From the NCBI RefSeq assembly GCF_001039355.2, contig NW_019775802.1:565816-629815 (forward strand): DNA of 64,000 nt, written 5' to 3'. The position numbers and the translations under genes were made by a program. A model generated the notes under the pieces. That model searched no databases. It was not told the origin of the DNA and saw only the letters and a program-made list of their open reading frames with translations. The stretch's first letter is position 1, and each line of letters opens with the position of its first letter. Origin of the DNA: Lingula anatina. Lineage: Eukaryota; Brachiopoda; Lingulata; Lingulida; Lingulidae. Below are positions 51,501 through 63,948 of the stretch, in pieces.

Positions 51501-54500
51501 GCTGTGTCTTTGTATGTAATATTTTATTATTTTTTCATTTTACCATAATAATAGTGGTATGCTTAACTAGATTTGTATGTGAAATGAATTAAATGTCAAA
51601 GTAAATAGTTACATATATTGTGACATAGCAGTTGCTTAAATGTGCTAGTTGTGAATGTTTATGTATAATACTAACATGTATTGTGATCATTGTGAGTAAT
51701 AACATGTTAAGTGCTTAATTTTATAGATTAATCAAATTGAAAAAGGATTGGTAAATAGCTCTAACAACTGTGTTGTTCCAAATTAACCTGAAGTGTGATT
51801 GTATTCTGCATTCTATGCTGCTTTGAGTAATATTGATCTTATTAGTTGAAAGTGAAGAGAAATCAAGAAGTGTGACAACCCTCTAACAATTTTTATATGT
51901 TCTTTTTAAACTCTTGATGCTGCTTCCAATACAACATCATGGTAAAACTTTCCCTCTTTATTTGGTTTGGTGCACACTGAATTTACAATTTGTTTGGTTC
52001 TTTTTTATTACAACCATTCTTGAATATATTTTTGGGTCTTTTTATCAATAGGATTTAGACAATCTTTTGAAACATGTCTCAGTTTATGAGGATAGGCTTG
52101 ATAAAGTCAGGGAGGGGATTGCTATAAGTAGAATTTCGGTAAGTTTTGGGGTTAAGGACATGAACAATATTGTGTGCAGATCTGTACTTAAATGAATAAT
52201 GTGAACTTTGGCACCCCTGCCAGTTACCAAGTGCAAGTATTGTTTTTAGGAAAATAAGAAAAATAAGAAATAAAACTGGTTATTTTTATTTTGAATAATT
52301 TGTACATGCTTTTATTTAAGATGTGTTCAGCAATTTTTGTTGTGCTAATTTAGTTTTACTTGCATGTTAGCATATTTAGTATCTGGACAGTACTTATCAA
52401 AAATGCATTGCCTGAATTTATTGATTTGTAGATAGTGCATGTGCATGTATGGCCACATTGTAATACCCCTACCTTACCAGCACTAACAATGCATGATTCT
52501 TAATTAGGAATCCATTTGAAAATATTTATTTTTATGTGTGACATAATGTAGATGTGAAATGATTTCAGATACATCTATCTTTATCTTCATAGGAAAAAAC
52601 TTTTAATTTTTTTTAGTTTCCTTAGAATTTCTATGATACCCATTTGATACTCCTTTCTTAGTAAGATGAGGTTATATTAATTTTGGTCTCTTTGCAACTC
52701 TTCATATTTGAAGTTTCTAAATATATGATTATTTGACTAATGACTTGAAAAGCACGATGTGATTTTAAAAATGCAAATTAATTCATCAATTTTTTAAAAA
52801 ACTTAAATGTGAATAGAATAACCAAAATATGAAAGTATGATTCATCATTGATGTAATTACAAATATATGAAAGTAGCAGTATCCTTAATGGTGAAAATTG
52901 GGTAAGTATAATGCAAGGGTATGTCGCTGTGATGCGTTTGGATATCTTTACTTGTATTACATGGTTACAAGAGCCTAAGATATATTTTGCTGTCTCCATA
53001 AAAGTGTTGCTACTGTCTTTCATGTCTAAAATTCTGCTATAAGGTAATACTTTCAAAAAAATAATATACATATCTTATTGAATCGTTTCAGTGTGACAAC
53101 ATTCTCCTTGAACTGGAGGACCGTCTGAAGCAGGAGGTTATGAAAAAGTTGCAGAAAGATGGCGGTGCAGAAGTCATCAACCTGGAGGATGACTTCACCA
53201 GTGAAATGGAGTCCAGGTACTGAATCCGTACTTGTCTAGATTAATTTGTGGCATATGATCGATGCATTCGTTATTTTAATGGAACATGGGTGTCCCTGTA
53301 AATCGAAATCCATTAAGAAAATAAGAACAATTGACTAAGTGTAGCACTTAAATTTGGCAAGTGTGATAGATGATGTGACAGGCTCACTCCTGTAGACCAG
53401 TACAACTTTGTATGTGTTATTTCAGTGATGGTGGCTCAGACAGCTCTGTGTCAGATGGGCTTCCTGTACATCTCCAGTACCTGGCTGACAGGGTGAGTGA
53501 CGACATGATTTTGTTCAGTAGACTGAAACAAAAAGAAAGAAAATTGACACTCTTGAATTTCTGTGAGTTCTTGGCATTTGCTCACAATGATGATATTGTT
53601 CTGTATCAAGCATTGTTAAAGTTTTCATATGCAGACTTTTTGTCATTAGTTCTTATCAATCTAAACAGTTTTTATATTTCAATGACCAATGTGTAATTTC
53701 CCAACACAGCTTCCAAAGAAAAAGAAAAAACTAAAAACTAAGAAGGAGAGAGACAAACACCAGTGTATTGCCACTAAAACAAAAATACAGGCCACACCAA
53801 TATCAGTGGTAAGTAAGGGAAGCAGCTATTTGTTATCTTTTAAGATAATCAATATTCATTACTCTTAAAGTTAGATTTCAACTTAAGAATAGCACCAATC
53901 TAGCAAGGAAATGTGGCCCATTGAATAACAAGGAGATAAGTTTGACAAGTCTGTTTCCTGATCCGAGATGGATAAGAGGTGACATATTTCTATGTTGCAT
54001 TATTAACTTATCATAGTAAATAACTTTTCTTTGATTGCATTCTCAATGATTTAACGCAGTAATTGGGTCTTCCACATGGTGTACCCTCTCAGCATCATTA
54101 GTTTGCTATATATGCATGCTTCCCAATTTCAGCCAGTGCCATCTATATCTGAGGCCACTAGTGCTAATACTAGTAATAGTACTGGTATTAAAGTCAAACC
54201 CAGGGAAAGTGTGCTGCCAAAGGTACCAGAACGGTTTGAAGCAGCCAAAATACAAACCACCGCTTTGTTTTTGATAATTTGCTAAAGCTATTTTTTTGCA
54301 CTGGACAGTATATCAAACTGGCTGTTGACTTAATTGGGGTCATTTTATTTCATTTCAGACAATGAGAAACACAACTTTTGATATGTACCATTGCATGCTC
54401 ATTACTTACAGTGGCTTAGCTTTTTTCAGTTTTATTAACTGCCAAGTGGGTCAAGATGTAGAATAGTTTTTTTAATGATCTAATAAAATAAAAATATATA

Positions 54501-57500
54501 ATACATTTTAATGGAAATGCACATGCAGCTTTAAGATCACAGCTCTGAGGAATACATAATGCTATGTTTTAATACATAATGGCATTAAATATGACATGTA
54601 CATATGCATCATAAAAGCCAGGACAGTCACTGTTCCATAAAAGCTTGGACAGTGTAAGCTTAGTGTGTATATTACAGTGGCAAACACATCTGCTTATTGT
54701 GGAGTTCATATGGTGTACAACTAGATATTTAGACAAATTGGGTTTTTAGTGCATATTGTTTTATGCTAAATGTTTGTATGTTACTAAAGTGGTTTATGTG
54801 AAGGTACAGGGGACAACATACATATACATTACTTCAAACAACACATTGAAAGTTATTTTTTTTATTAAAAATTAAATACTATATGCCAGCACATAATATC
54901 ATAGTTTTTCAGTGTCATAAAACCAAAATTTACTTCTAGTTTGTTAATTGACATGTATTTTATGAAGGCTCATGTCTGACATAATAATATGCTTCTCTGC
55001 TCATGTGTAATTATGAAATATTTATTTTTAGGAGGAGAAGAAGAAACCACAGGTAAATGATATAAAGTCTGCTGCACTCAGAAGGGATGAGCATCCCGGA
55101 CCATAGGATTATAATTATTCCATTAAAAGATAAACCTTTTGACACATACCAGTGGTTCAGCTTAAGATGCAAAGATTTAGTAGTGATTTCAGTTTTTGAA
55201 AATCCCATTAATGATAAACAAATTTTGACAAAAAAAATCTGACATTCAGACTGATCATTAATAATGCCTTTAAGGGCTTTTAACAATTTTTTTTACAGTA
55301 TTAAATGCAAACAGTTCTTAAGGGTTTTATTCTGTCTGTAGCCTGCCATGATCCAGCCCCCACTCAAGTACACCACAGTGCCTCCCCAGCGCACCAAGTC
55401 ACGGGATGACAGAACCAACAACGGTATTCCTATCTTTGTACAGGAAAGGTGTGAAGAGAGAGCTACTAAGAAGGTATGGGCATTTAGAGGGTGATGGGAA
55501 AATATGTGACCTCAATATTGAAATTTATATCAAAATAACTATAATCCAAACATTTTATTAATACATTTTATATTGCACTTGGAAAATAGAGCTGACCCAG
55601 AATGGGTGTAGTTCTATGCATTTATCAGCACATTTACTAAATTTTTAGTTGTCTTTTTGTTAAGCATGATAATTTTGTCAAAGTATATCATTTTATTTGT
55701 AACATATTAACTGCATGAATAAAAAAAATTGACATTATGTAATTGCATATAGCTTAAAGAATTCGCACTCAGTAATACTAGCACCATATTAAATGTATCT
55801 TTTTTGACAGTTTAACAGTATGCATGATATAGTGTATTGGATTTTCAAGTTAAAAGAGGAAGCCATGGTTCGAAAGCATAGCAATATGGCCTTGCAGTGT
55901 CGCAGCGCAGCAGCTTATAGCTTGCTTATTGCCAAAGTTGTGTCGTAGATTTTAATAAAGTAAAAACACTTGTTTTTGTTTGTGTCAGTACAATTTTATG
56001 CTGTTATGCAAAATGTTTGAACTTCTGCATCATTTATCTGATTTTGAAACGGGAAGTATTCCATACTTTTGTATTAAATCAAATCAGTAGCAGATATTTG
56101 GATTGTAAGACCTGCATGAAGAGATGCTAGTTTTGGATTTTGGATAAATTGCATGGTTTCCTCTTGGTGAAAAAAAAATTAGATAATGGGATAACATTTG
56201 CTTTCTGTGTATTTGTTATGTCTGACTTGCATCCGCTATATTTTGTTTCTTACCTAGCTGTTGAAAGAATTAGCAAAGAAGGTTTGTATGGTGTTGGAGG
56301 TAGATTTAATTTGTATGGTATTAATCTCTAACCTAGTTTGAAAAGATGTTTACTTTGATATTTTGAATAACTTTTGACTTTGTTCACGTTTGATGTTTTA
56401 ACACCTGGATGTGCATTTGTTTATTTGACAAAATAATTTTACTTTTATTGTTGCTTTTTACACATAACTGACACCAGAAAACTTCATTTTGAAATCATTT
56501 TAAGTTTTACTCAATTTAACAAAGCAGTTAGAGTTGTTAAAGATTCTGGCTTTGTCATTCTCTAAATGTACAAGAATCGCCACTAATATTTATCAAATGT
56601 TGCTGTAAGTACATATAAATTATCAGATAGTGTGGCTTCAGCTTACAGGTATTTGTCTTGTGACACTTCATTTCACAAAGGCTTGAGTGATTGCTGTTGT
56701 TGCATTGGATGAGGGGCTTATTGTAAATTATTAGAATATGTACATTGTAGGTATTTGTATACAGGTTATAACATAAATTGTCAGGTACCCAGAAAATGTA
56801 TGCAATGTTATAACTTACTGCACTGGAACTGAAAAACTGAGAAACTTGAAAAAAAATATTTGGAAATATAATATAAAAAGAGAAATGAAAACTTCTTAAA
56901 TTGTATCACTCGAACACAATTTTTTTCCAAGTCTAAAGGTGTTTTTACAGTCAAAGTATTGACCAGTGCAGATGAGTTAGATAGTACTTTAATATCTTAA
57001 AGGAATAGTGAATCAGCTTAAAGTGATAATTTGACATAGTTATACTTAACAAAGTAGCAAGTATGATGACCTTATGCTGCTTTAACAGTAGGAAAACATT
57101 AGAAGCATTATTTTATAATGATAATTAAGATGTCTTAGAAAATCATGATTTTTTTTTTTTTTTAGATTTCGAATAAAAAGAGTTGCTTCTTAGTTTTAGA
57201 AAAGTCACTAAACAGGAGTAGTTGCTGACAGTTATTATTTTAGTGAAACAGAAGATCATTTGCCTCATAGATGAAAATATCAAAATCTTCCTGAGCATCT
57301 CTTAATTTTAGAGTTTTGCTTTTAAAATGCTAACTAGAGAGCTGGGAAAAATTCTTTGCATTGGTAAAATAGTTGCAGATATTAACCAATGATTTCCATT
57401 TTGAAATTCCAATTTGCAGTACAGTATGAAATAAAGTGTTTTCTGAATAGTTAAAAGATTCTGTTTTCAATGGAAGTCTGATTTTTAAATTCTGTCAATT

Positions 57501-60500
57501 TGTAGTATTGTTTACACATTTTTATTTGTTTTCATTTGAGATAAATATTTTATCCTCAGACTGAGTACCTTGATGCCTTGACCCAAGCTTACCTCAGAAG
57601 TGGAGTCCTAGTTTCCCAAGATCCCACACCTTTCAAAGGTAAAGATGCCTTCCTTGTCGCAGTTTTAGCTAGCTTGTGTCTCTGTTCTCTTGCTGTGCTC
57701 TATATGTCTGTTACCAGGGAACATTCTGGGTTCTTTAGCCCTTTTTGTCTCTGGAATGATTTCAGAACAGCCAACTTAAGGTCAAAGTGAATGTGGCTAG
57801 AGTCTAGATTTTGACTTTCATTAAGCTCTTTTTATGGTAGATAGAAACTCTGTTTGGTACTTTCTTTTTATAAAAACTTCAAGATCTACGTAAGTAGTCC
57901 TTTGAAAATTTGTATTTACTAGTAGTTAGAAAAAGAGAATCTAGACTTGACTAGCTGTTTTGTTTTTATGTATTAGTTGAATGTATTTGTTTTTATTGTT
58001 TCTTTCTTGCACAGTACCTACTGCTAGTGCTACTTCTTTGCCGTCAGCAGTAGGCAATGGGGCTGCTGGAGTCACTCCGCACCTCCGCTACTCAGCAAGC
58101 GGAGACAATAATTATAGTAACCTTTTCCTGGAGAGTAATACTAGTAGCACTGCAGTCAGTGTCCCACCTTCTTCTGAACACTTAAGCCAACACCATGAGA
58201 GAGCATATGCTGCACACTTAATGAACAACCAGCAACTGCATTCTGTTGTTAGAGAAGGTACTTTGTGGGTGATATTGTGCTTGCACGGCATGTTGATATG
58301 CTTTGTGGTGGGCCTCCATGTTGTGCACTTACAGCTCCCAGCTATTGTGTTGTGTGTAGTGTTGGTGCTGTGACATCATTTTCAGAGTGAAAATTTTGAA
58401 ATATGTAAAAATATCAATCCGTTTTTCATTGGTGGATGATAAGTATATCTGAAAAGCCTGTTCTTTTATGCAGTGTTATGAATTGGCTTTTAGCTCATTG
58501 CTACCATATGGTATTGCTTTAACCTATAGACCATAGATGTCAGTGCATGCTTTATAAAGAATATTTTAGGACTAATGTATGGTAACAGTGTTCTTGCAGG
58601 TTTTGATACACGATTTTTCAGCGTGCATAAGAGCCTTGAGCTTTTCATAAATATTGTATTTGGTACTAATTTCCCCCTTATTTATTTTGAAAATTTGTCT
58701 CAAATGTTTCTTGCAGATTGTATATCCCATAATACTGTTCTTAAACATTCTTCTTTTTATTGACACAAATTTGTTTTTTAAATATATTATTTTCAATTAT
58801 TTGTATATAATATTTGCAAGCAGTAGTTACACAGAGGTCTATTTTAATTTGGATTTCTTTTATTCATTTTATGCCTTTTTTACATTCTAATTGTTATGAA
58901 TGTTTAGATAAATATTTGAGACATTACTTTTTAGAATAACCAAATTTGCTTTGCTACATATTTGTAGCACATGCACAATAAAAAGAACCCATAACAATGT
59001 CTTAGAACACAAGTGTTTTCAAATCTCAAACTACTCAAGCTGTAAAGTGCACTTCTTCATACTGTAGGAACAGTTAAGTGTTTCTAAGTATCTTATGTGG
59101 AATACAAGTATTATTTACATTGAATAGGAATACCTTTTTGGAAATGATCATGTTGCCCCTATGTGATACATCATGTTAACCACTATCTACTTACAGTGTC
59201 AGTTCAGTCTGTCCATCCCTACATTGTAAAAGTCAGTTGTAAACTATATCACAGTTTTGTGCCTATATTTATTCAATTGAAATGTTTAACCAGTTTTTTT
59301 TTTACAAATGTATGCATATTATATAACTGATTCTAGGTTAATTTTAGTAGTCTATATTGCCAAAAGCCTAAGTGATCGTAGTGCAATTTTATAACAGAGT
59401 ATTTAATGCTATCAGAAATAGAAGTAATTTTCTCCCCTGTTGTGAATCATCAGGTGTTTGCACATTCTGCTTTTTATTTTGGTTTTCACATGCAACTAAC
59501 TCTTTTTAAAACATCACAATAACTTAATTTTGTTTTTGATCTGTCTTTCTCTTGCATGTTTTGCTCTCACTGACTTTGTGTTTTGGGTTTTCCTGATCTG
59601 TAGCTTTGCATGATGTTATTCCTTGGCTTGAAGCACACCAAGTTCTGATGCATCCTAAGTACAGAGATCTCACTGCACAAAAGATTGTGCACCATATTAA
59701 AAAAGGTATTCAAAACTGATACAGCTACAGTTTCTGTATAGCATGTAAAATATGAGACTGGCAGTTTTAGATCCAAATTCATGCAGGTGTTTTGTTGACA
59801 TGTTACTATCCTGCCAGAACACAAATTATTTGCAATTTAGATTGTTGAAGATTTAGTATATGAAATTCTGAAAAAAAGAAAGATGAAAATTAAAAAAATA
59901 ATTTCACATTTGAAAGGTGAGAAGAAAAAACTATTTTAAGCTTCAAAGAAGCAATTTTGATTAAAAACAACTTCCGGATTATTTTTTTGCTATACATTGT
60001 GCAGACCAGCTCACTTCAGCTTCAGATTACTGTAGAATAGTAAGCACATGATAGATTTCCAGTTAAAACTGCTATATTATTAAGTAGCTTTCTCTCTTCC
60101 ATTTTATATTTTTTTCCAAATATTTATTTTCTGTAAACATTTATTTATTTTTTTCAATCCTTATGATGTTATTTCTTGTTTCCCACTCTTATATTTCAAT
60201 ATTATCTACACACTTTAAAAAAATTAATTTTTTAAGTATAAGGTCTGCCTGATAGTATAGCATTTAACTTTTATAAGAATTTCTTCCCTGTTTCTCCATA
60301 GAAGATAGAGGTGGAAGTCGTGGAGGTCGTAACAGTGGCGGTGGTAGCACTGGGGGCAGAGACTCCACTGGGGCCAAGAGTGTCAGCAGTTTTTATCAGT
60401 GGGGACCCAGTCCTCCACCTAGTGCCAAACCGTCTTCTCAAGCAGGTGCCCCTGCTGCTGCTGCTGGCGGTGGTGGCAGTGGTCGCCATGTTACTGGAGG

Positions 60501-63500
60501 GAATGGACTGACTGAGTATAAGCCTTCACATAAACACCTTGTAGAACTGGCAGCCGGTCAGAAGAGACAACAAGATCTGCAGCACTGTGAACACGGGAGA
60601 AAAGCAGTAATGACCTTAGATATTTTTATGATTCAGTGATGATGTAATTTTTTTAAGTGATTTGACTGTAAGTTACATGGATGACCAGCACCATATCAAC
60701 AGCAGTACTGTAGCTCATGATATGTTTTCTGAAAAAATGAAAAATTCATATGGCCAATATAAACTTAATATGTCATGTCATTTTTAAGAACTTTGTATGC
60801 TTAACCCTACAATTGGTCTTTTCAGAGGTCTACACCATACCTAACCTCTCAAGATGATGCTGACAAGCCAGCACCGGATGGACCAATCAAATTCCACCCT
60901 CCGCCCTTTGATCCCAACATTGATCATAATGCTGATGGCGGAGCCAAAAGAGGTATGACAACTCTTTCTTGATGTGATTCTTATTAATGGGCAAATTGTT
61001 GAAATTCAGTAATATAATTTATATGAACCTTGAAAAGGGTCAACCTTTTTCTGTTTTTGATGATACTTTTGAATGATTGAATCAATCTCCTCAAATACTA
61101 ACATGATGACACAATTTAGATAAATGTAAGGTTTTCATGATTCTCACTTTTAAAAACCATTGGCTGTAACAGTTATGAGTATTGCATCGTGGTTAAAATA
61201 AGTGTGTATATTCACAGGTTACTCCACTAAAGGAAGTCTGTCCAAGCCTACATCAGCGTCATCTGTCCAGTCTAGGAACACCAAATCTCAGTCTAGCAGT
61301 GCCTCCACTGACAGGAGACTCACTGAGGCCTCCAGCTCAGAGCAGATCAATGGAGAGGGAGCCACAAGGCAGGCTGAAAGTAAGATGTTCACCTTGGTAG
61401 AATCCACTAAGAATAAACTGCCATTGTCAGTGCTTAAATATATCCTGTAGAATAAATTATGGTTTTAAAGACAAGCACTCATTTGCAATGAACCCATGAG
61501 TTGCAGTTGCAATCTACAGTTTCCTTGCAAAATTATTTTGGTGGTGCCCATTTTTATTTTCTAAAGTGCAAAACTATTAAGTTAACAGGGGCTTACTGAA
61601 AATTTGGTTTCTATTCTAGATAAGCCTAGGCAAGGTTTCTTAAATGCAGCGGATAATGGCACTGTTGCTTTGAGGAGGGGCAGTCTCTCTGGGGAGAGCA
61701 GAGTTAACAAAAGTAAGTATAGAAGTGAAATAGGCCACTATGGGACATATTAATATTACTGAAATAAAGATGCACCTGTGAGTATCCAAGTTGGGCCAGA
61801 ATTTGATCAGTGGTTGTAGACTCTCTTGATAAAGAAAAACAAAAACAAACTAATAATTAATTAATAAAAGAAGGACAATGTTCTCATAAGTTTTTGTATT
61901 TCTTGTAGCTAAAAGTAACATTTTTTTCTATATGATATGAACTTTTATTTTCAGTGGTTATTGAGACAGAGGATACATTGGCCATGTTGAAAAAAGCTAG
62001 CAGTGTTCCTGCTGTTCACAAACATGGTCACCATAAGCACAGGGCCCTGTCTGCTAACTCTGACATTTCCTCCACTATTGAGTCTATACAGGAGCTGAAG
62101 CAGTCCCTCCTGACATCTGCTCATAAAGCAAACTTAAATCCAACCACAGGGTAAGCATACACGTGCTTCAGTCGTTACATGTGTGTGCATGCATGTATGT
62201 GCATGTTTATGTGAGGTCTCTTTTACATTAAACAAAAGAAAATCAGAATTACAGTCCTTGTTTTGGTTAATTTTGAAGCATTGGTTAATTCTTATCAGTG
62301 ATTATATAATTTAATTAAATTTAAAAGGTGTTTTGACTTCCTTACAGGCGTTACATAGAGCGCATTGTGCATCAGACAGACAAAGAACTGGAAACAATAG
62401 CTGCAGAACTGAGAGAAGCTGAGGTAAGACTGAATATCATGTTAATGTCCTAAATATACAATCTTATTTTGTAAATTTATAATTCCTTGTAGGTGAAACA
62501 TTAACAGCAACTGTTTTGATTTTAGTTGGAGACTGGAGTACTCTAGCACTATCTAAAGTCTGTCATTACAACATCTGTGTTATAAGACAAGATACTACTT
62601 GTGTTATTTTTTTAAACCAATTTATGACTGAGATGCTAAAACACTCTTTTTAAATATGGGTACACATGTAATACATTCCAAAATTTTGTGAAAATAGGCA
62701 TGAACCAAATATTATAGCTACGTATTTTGTTAATCATTGGTTTCAATTTCTTTAAGTATGAAAAGCAAATGGAGTCAGACTTTCAACAAGAAAGAAGAGA
62801 GTTCTCTGTGTCCAGTGACATGAAGTACAGACTCAGTAGAAATAAAGACTCAGTGGAAGTGACACTGAAAGGAGGAGAGTATGTTAAGGGGGAGTTTGTT
62901 CCAGTCCAGCCCATGGTGCATACAGCCCAAGGCAAACACAGTAGACAGTGGCAGTACTTTTCCAAAGATGAAGAAAGTGTGGGGGCAGTAGAAAAAGGAA
63001 AAAATGAAAACAATAACAACAGTATGCAACAGGGACGGAGTCATAATAACGGCATGGGAATGGGAGATAAGAGTAGGAGTGTAGAGATAGAGGAATACCA
63101 TGTGATAGCTGATGAAGATCTGAATGGAAGGTTTGGAAGTGGTAATAATGAGGAAAGGCAGCAGAGGAGGAGGTTCAGCAGCACAGACAGCGGCCAGGTT
63201 AGGAAGATAATAATGCCAAAAGTTAATGTAATTGATTTCAGCATTGTGAAATGTGATTTTGGTCTCACACATATGAATTGGGGGCATTCCGCATGTATTT
63301 TCTCTCTTTACCATGTGTTTTTTTTTAAAGTTAGATAATATGTAAAATTGAATGTAAGGTAATTTTTTTATGTATAAAATACCATATTTATACAAAAATT
63401 AATAATTGAATATGATATACAAACTGTATATGTACAAATAAGTTTTAGGTGTCATTCAGTTAAAAAGTTTTAGGAAATGAATATGAACATGTATTTGTAT

Positions 63501-63948
63501 TGCAGATGGTTACCAAGTGCCGATCAAGACTTTGGAATCTGTCCACAAAATCTCAGAATTGTAAGTTTACTCGTATTTTACCAATTATATCTAGTGTAGA
63601 TAAATTGATTAATTAGTATTGTGGTAGAGATGACATAACTTTGGTACATCTAACACAGCCATATTGTTATGCGTACGTGTGTTGTTGGATTTGTAAGTAA
63701 CATTTTCTTTTTGTCTCTTTGCAATTTCTTTTTTGTAAACTTTTTTCTATGACATTAAGCTATAGACTAAACACTGATGTGTAAATATTTCAGCCCAGCA
63801 AGCGCCCACAAAGATTTCTCTGATGATGACCAGAGGTCATGAAAGGGAGACAGTGGACGTCCCGTATGGAGGAACATTCCGTCCCATGTCCAGGTCACGC
63901 CCTGCACTGCTCAGAAATATGAAGCTCACATACAATAAAAAGAGGTAG
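34909..63948 (+). CDS. AGBL2: Cytosolic carboxypeptidase of the CCP2/CCP3 (AGBL2/AGBL3) clade, complete, 37 exons, ~1,531 aa
   Basis: A zinc metallocarboxypeptidase (peptidase family M14, CCP subfamily). Relatives remove glutamates from tubulin side chains or C-termini in cytoplasm, cilia and centrioles. Every exon junction is GT-AG and phase-consistent from ATG to TAG. Catalytic set: H436 and E439 in [19 protein letters not shown] 476-486, GRDLNRNY 491-498, third zinc ligand H532 in DLHGHSRK, and catalytic E605 in YTMEATFAGS. The CCP N-domain precedes it (FESGNL 236-241). The start of the protein ([19 protein letters not shown]) and VPRLREPR at 123-130 point to CCP2/3 rather than CCP1/4/5/6. 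An in-frame TGA at 34867 makes 34909 the first possible Met. Human AGBL2/3 are about 900 residues; the excess is all C-terminal. AGBL2 versus AGBL3 cannot be separated. Confidence 0.96.
36501..36571. repeat. (TA)n microsatellite in AGBL2-like intron 2
   Basis: About 35 uninterrupted TA units. Reverse-strand open frame of alternating I and Y here is an artefact. Confidence 0.97.
38720..39200. mobile_element. 481-bp foldback element with ~145-bp inverted arms in AGBL2-like intron 2
   Basis: The arms 38720-38873 and 39058-39200 are reverse complements, apart from an 11-bp length difference and a few mismatches. They begin GCGCATTCTCAACGAATTAA and end with its reverse complement. The arms are distinctly GC- and CpG-richer than the intron. 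The 184-bp spacer has no open frame. This fits a long-TIR MITE or foldback transposon; target duplications are not evident. Confidence 0.8.
39321..39479 (+). repeat. Copy 2 of ~155-bp direct repeat, in AGBL2-like intron 2
   Basis: Counterpart of 34634-34788, same orientation, lying 120 bp after the 481-bp foldback element. No splice-consistent exon is visible in it. Confidence 0.75.
42509..42610 (+). other. Possible extra acidic cassette exon of the AGBL2-like gene
   Basis: An open stretch ending [19 protein letters not shown] runs into the donor ACAG|GTATTA. With an acceptor at 42507-42508 (or 42555-42556) it is phase 1 at both ends, like exon 4, and could be inserted between exons 4 and 5. 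The polypyrimidine tract is poor, so I left it out of the main model. Confidence 0.3.
44033..44074. repeat. (ATT)n microsatellite in AGBL2-like intron 4
   Basis: Near-perfect trinucleotide array with one interruption; overlapping open frames rich in Y or I are artefacts. Confidence 0.95.
46816..51367 (+). other. AGBL2: AGBL2-like exons 7-18 (residues 145-647): CCP N-domain and M14 catalytic domain
   Basis: Exons: 46816-46898, 47263-47345, 47775-47914, 48245-48377, 48714-48835, 48949-49072, 49299-49451, 49660-49770, 50068-50237, 50539-50698, 50935-51036, 51242-51367. The N-domain (roughly 145-372) includes the FESGNL loop and a Trp/Tyr-rich beta core. Catalytic residues are spread over exons 14 (HPGE), 15 ([12 protein letters not shown]), 16 (DLHGH) and 17 (final residue E605). 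No key residue is missing, so the enzyme should be active. Introns here are short, 113-417 bp. Confidence 0.96.
52052..63948 (+). other. AGBL2: AGBL2-like exons 19-37 (residues 648-1531): long non-catalytic C-terminal extension
   Basis: Exons: 52052-52138, 53092-53216, 53426-53492, 53710-53808, 54133-54222, 55032-55052, 55342-55473, 57560-57638, 58015-58257, 59604-59705, 60302-60606, 60826-60952, 61218-61379, 61620-61712, 61955-62150, 62348-62423, 62757-63197, 63506-63560, 63794-63948. Exon 22 is strongly basic ([15 protein letters not shown]). Exon 24 is a 21-nt microexon. Exon 29 is Gly/Ser/Ala-rich. Exons 34-35 start with an alpha-helical, probably coiled-coil stretch (about 1290-1335). 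The last exon is basic and ends LTYNKKR. The weakest junctions are the exon 23 donor (GTACCA), the exon 35 acceptor (TTTAAG) and the exon 35 donor (GTTAGG). Confidence 0.85.
63934..63939 (+). terminator. AATAAA hexamer inside the last AGBL2-like codons
   Basis: The hexamer overlaps codons for Asn-Lys just before the stop at 63946-63948. It could in principle act as a poly(A) signal with a very short 3'UTR, but no other signal is seen in the 52 bp left, so the true 3' end is probably beyond the window. Confidence 0.25.

Noticed and set aside
54133-54285. Read-through of AGBL2-like exon 23 to an in-frame stop, giving a shorter protein
   Set aside because: The donor GTACCA is weak but usable, and the following exons keep phase for 14 more junctions; kept only as a possible minor isoform.
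62850-63395. 181-codon minus-strand open frame
   Set aside because: Antisense to AGBL2-like exon 35, whose plus-strand frame is phase-linked to flanking exons.
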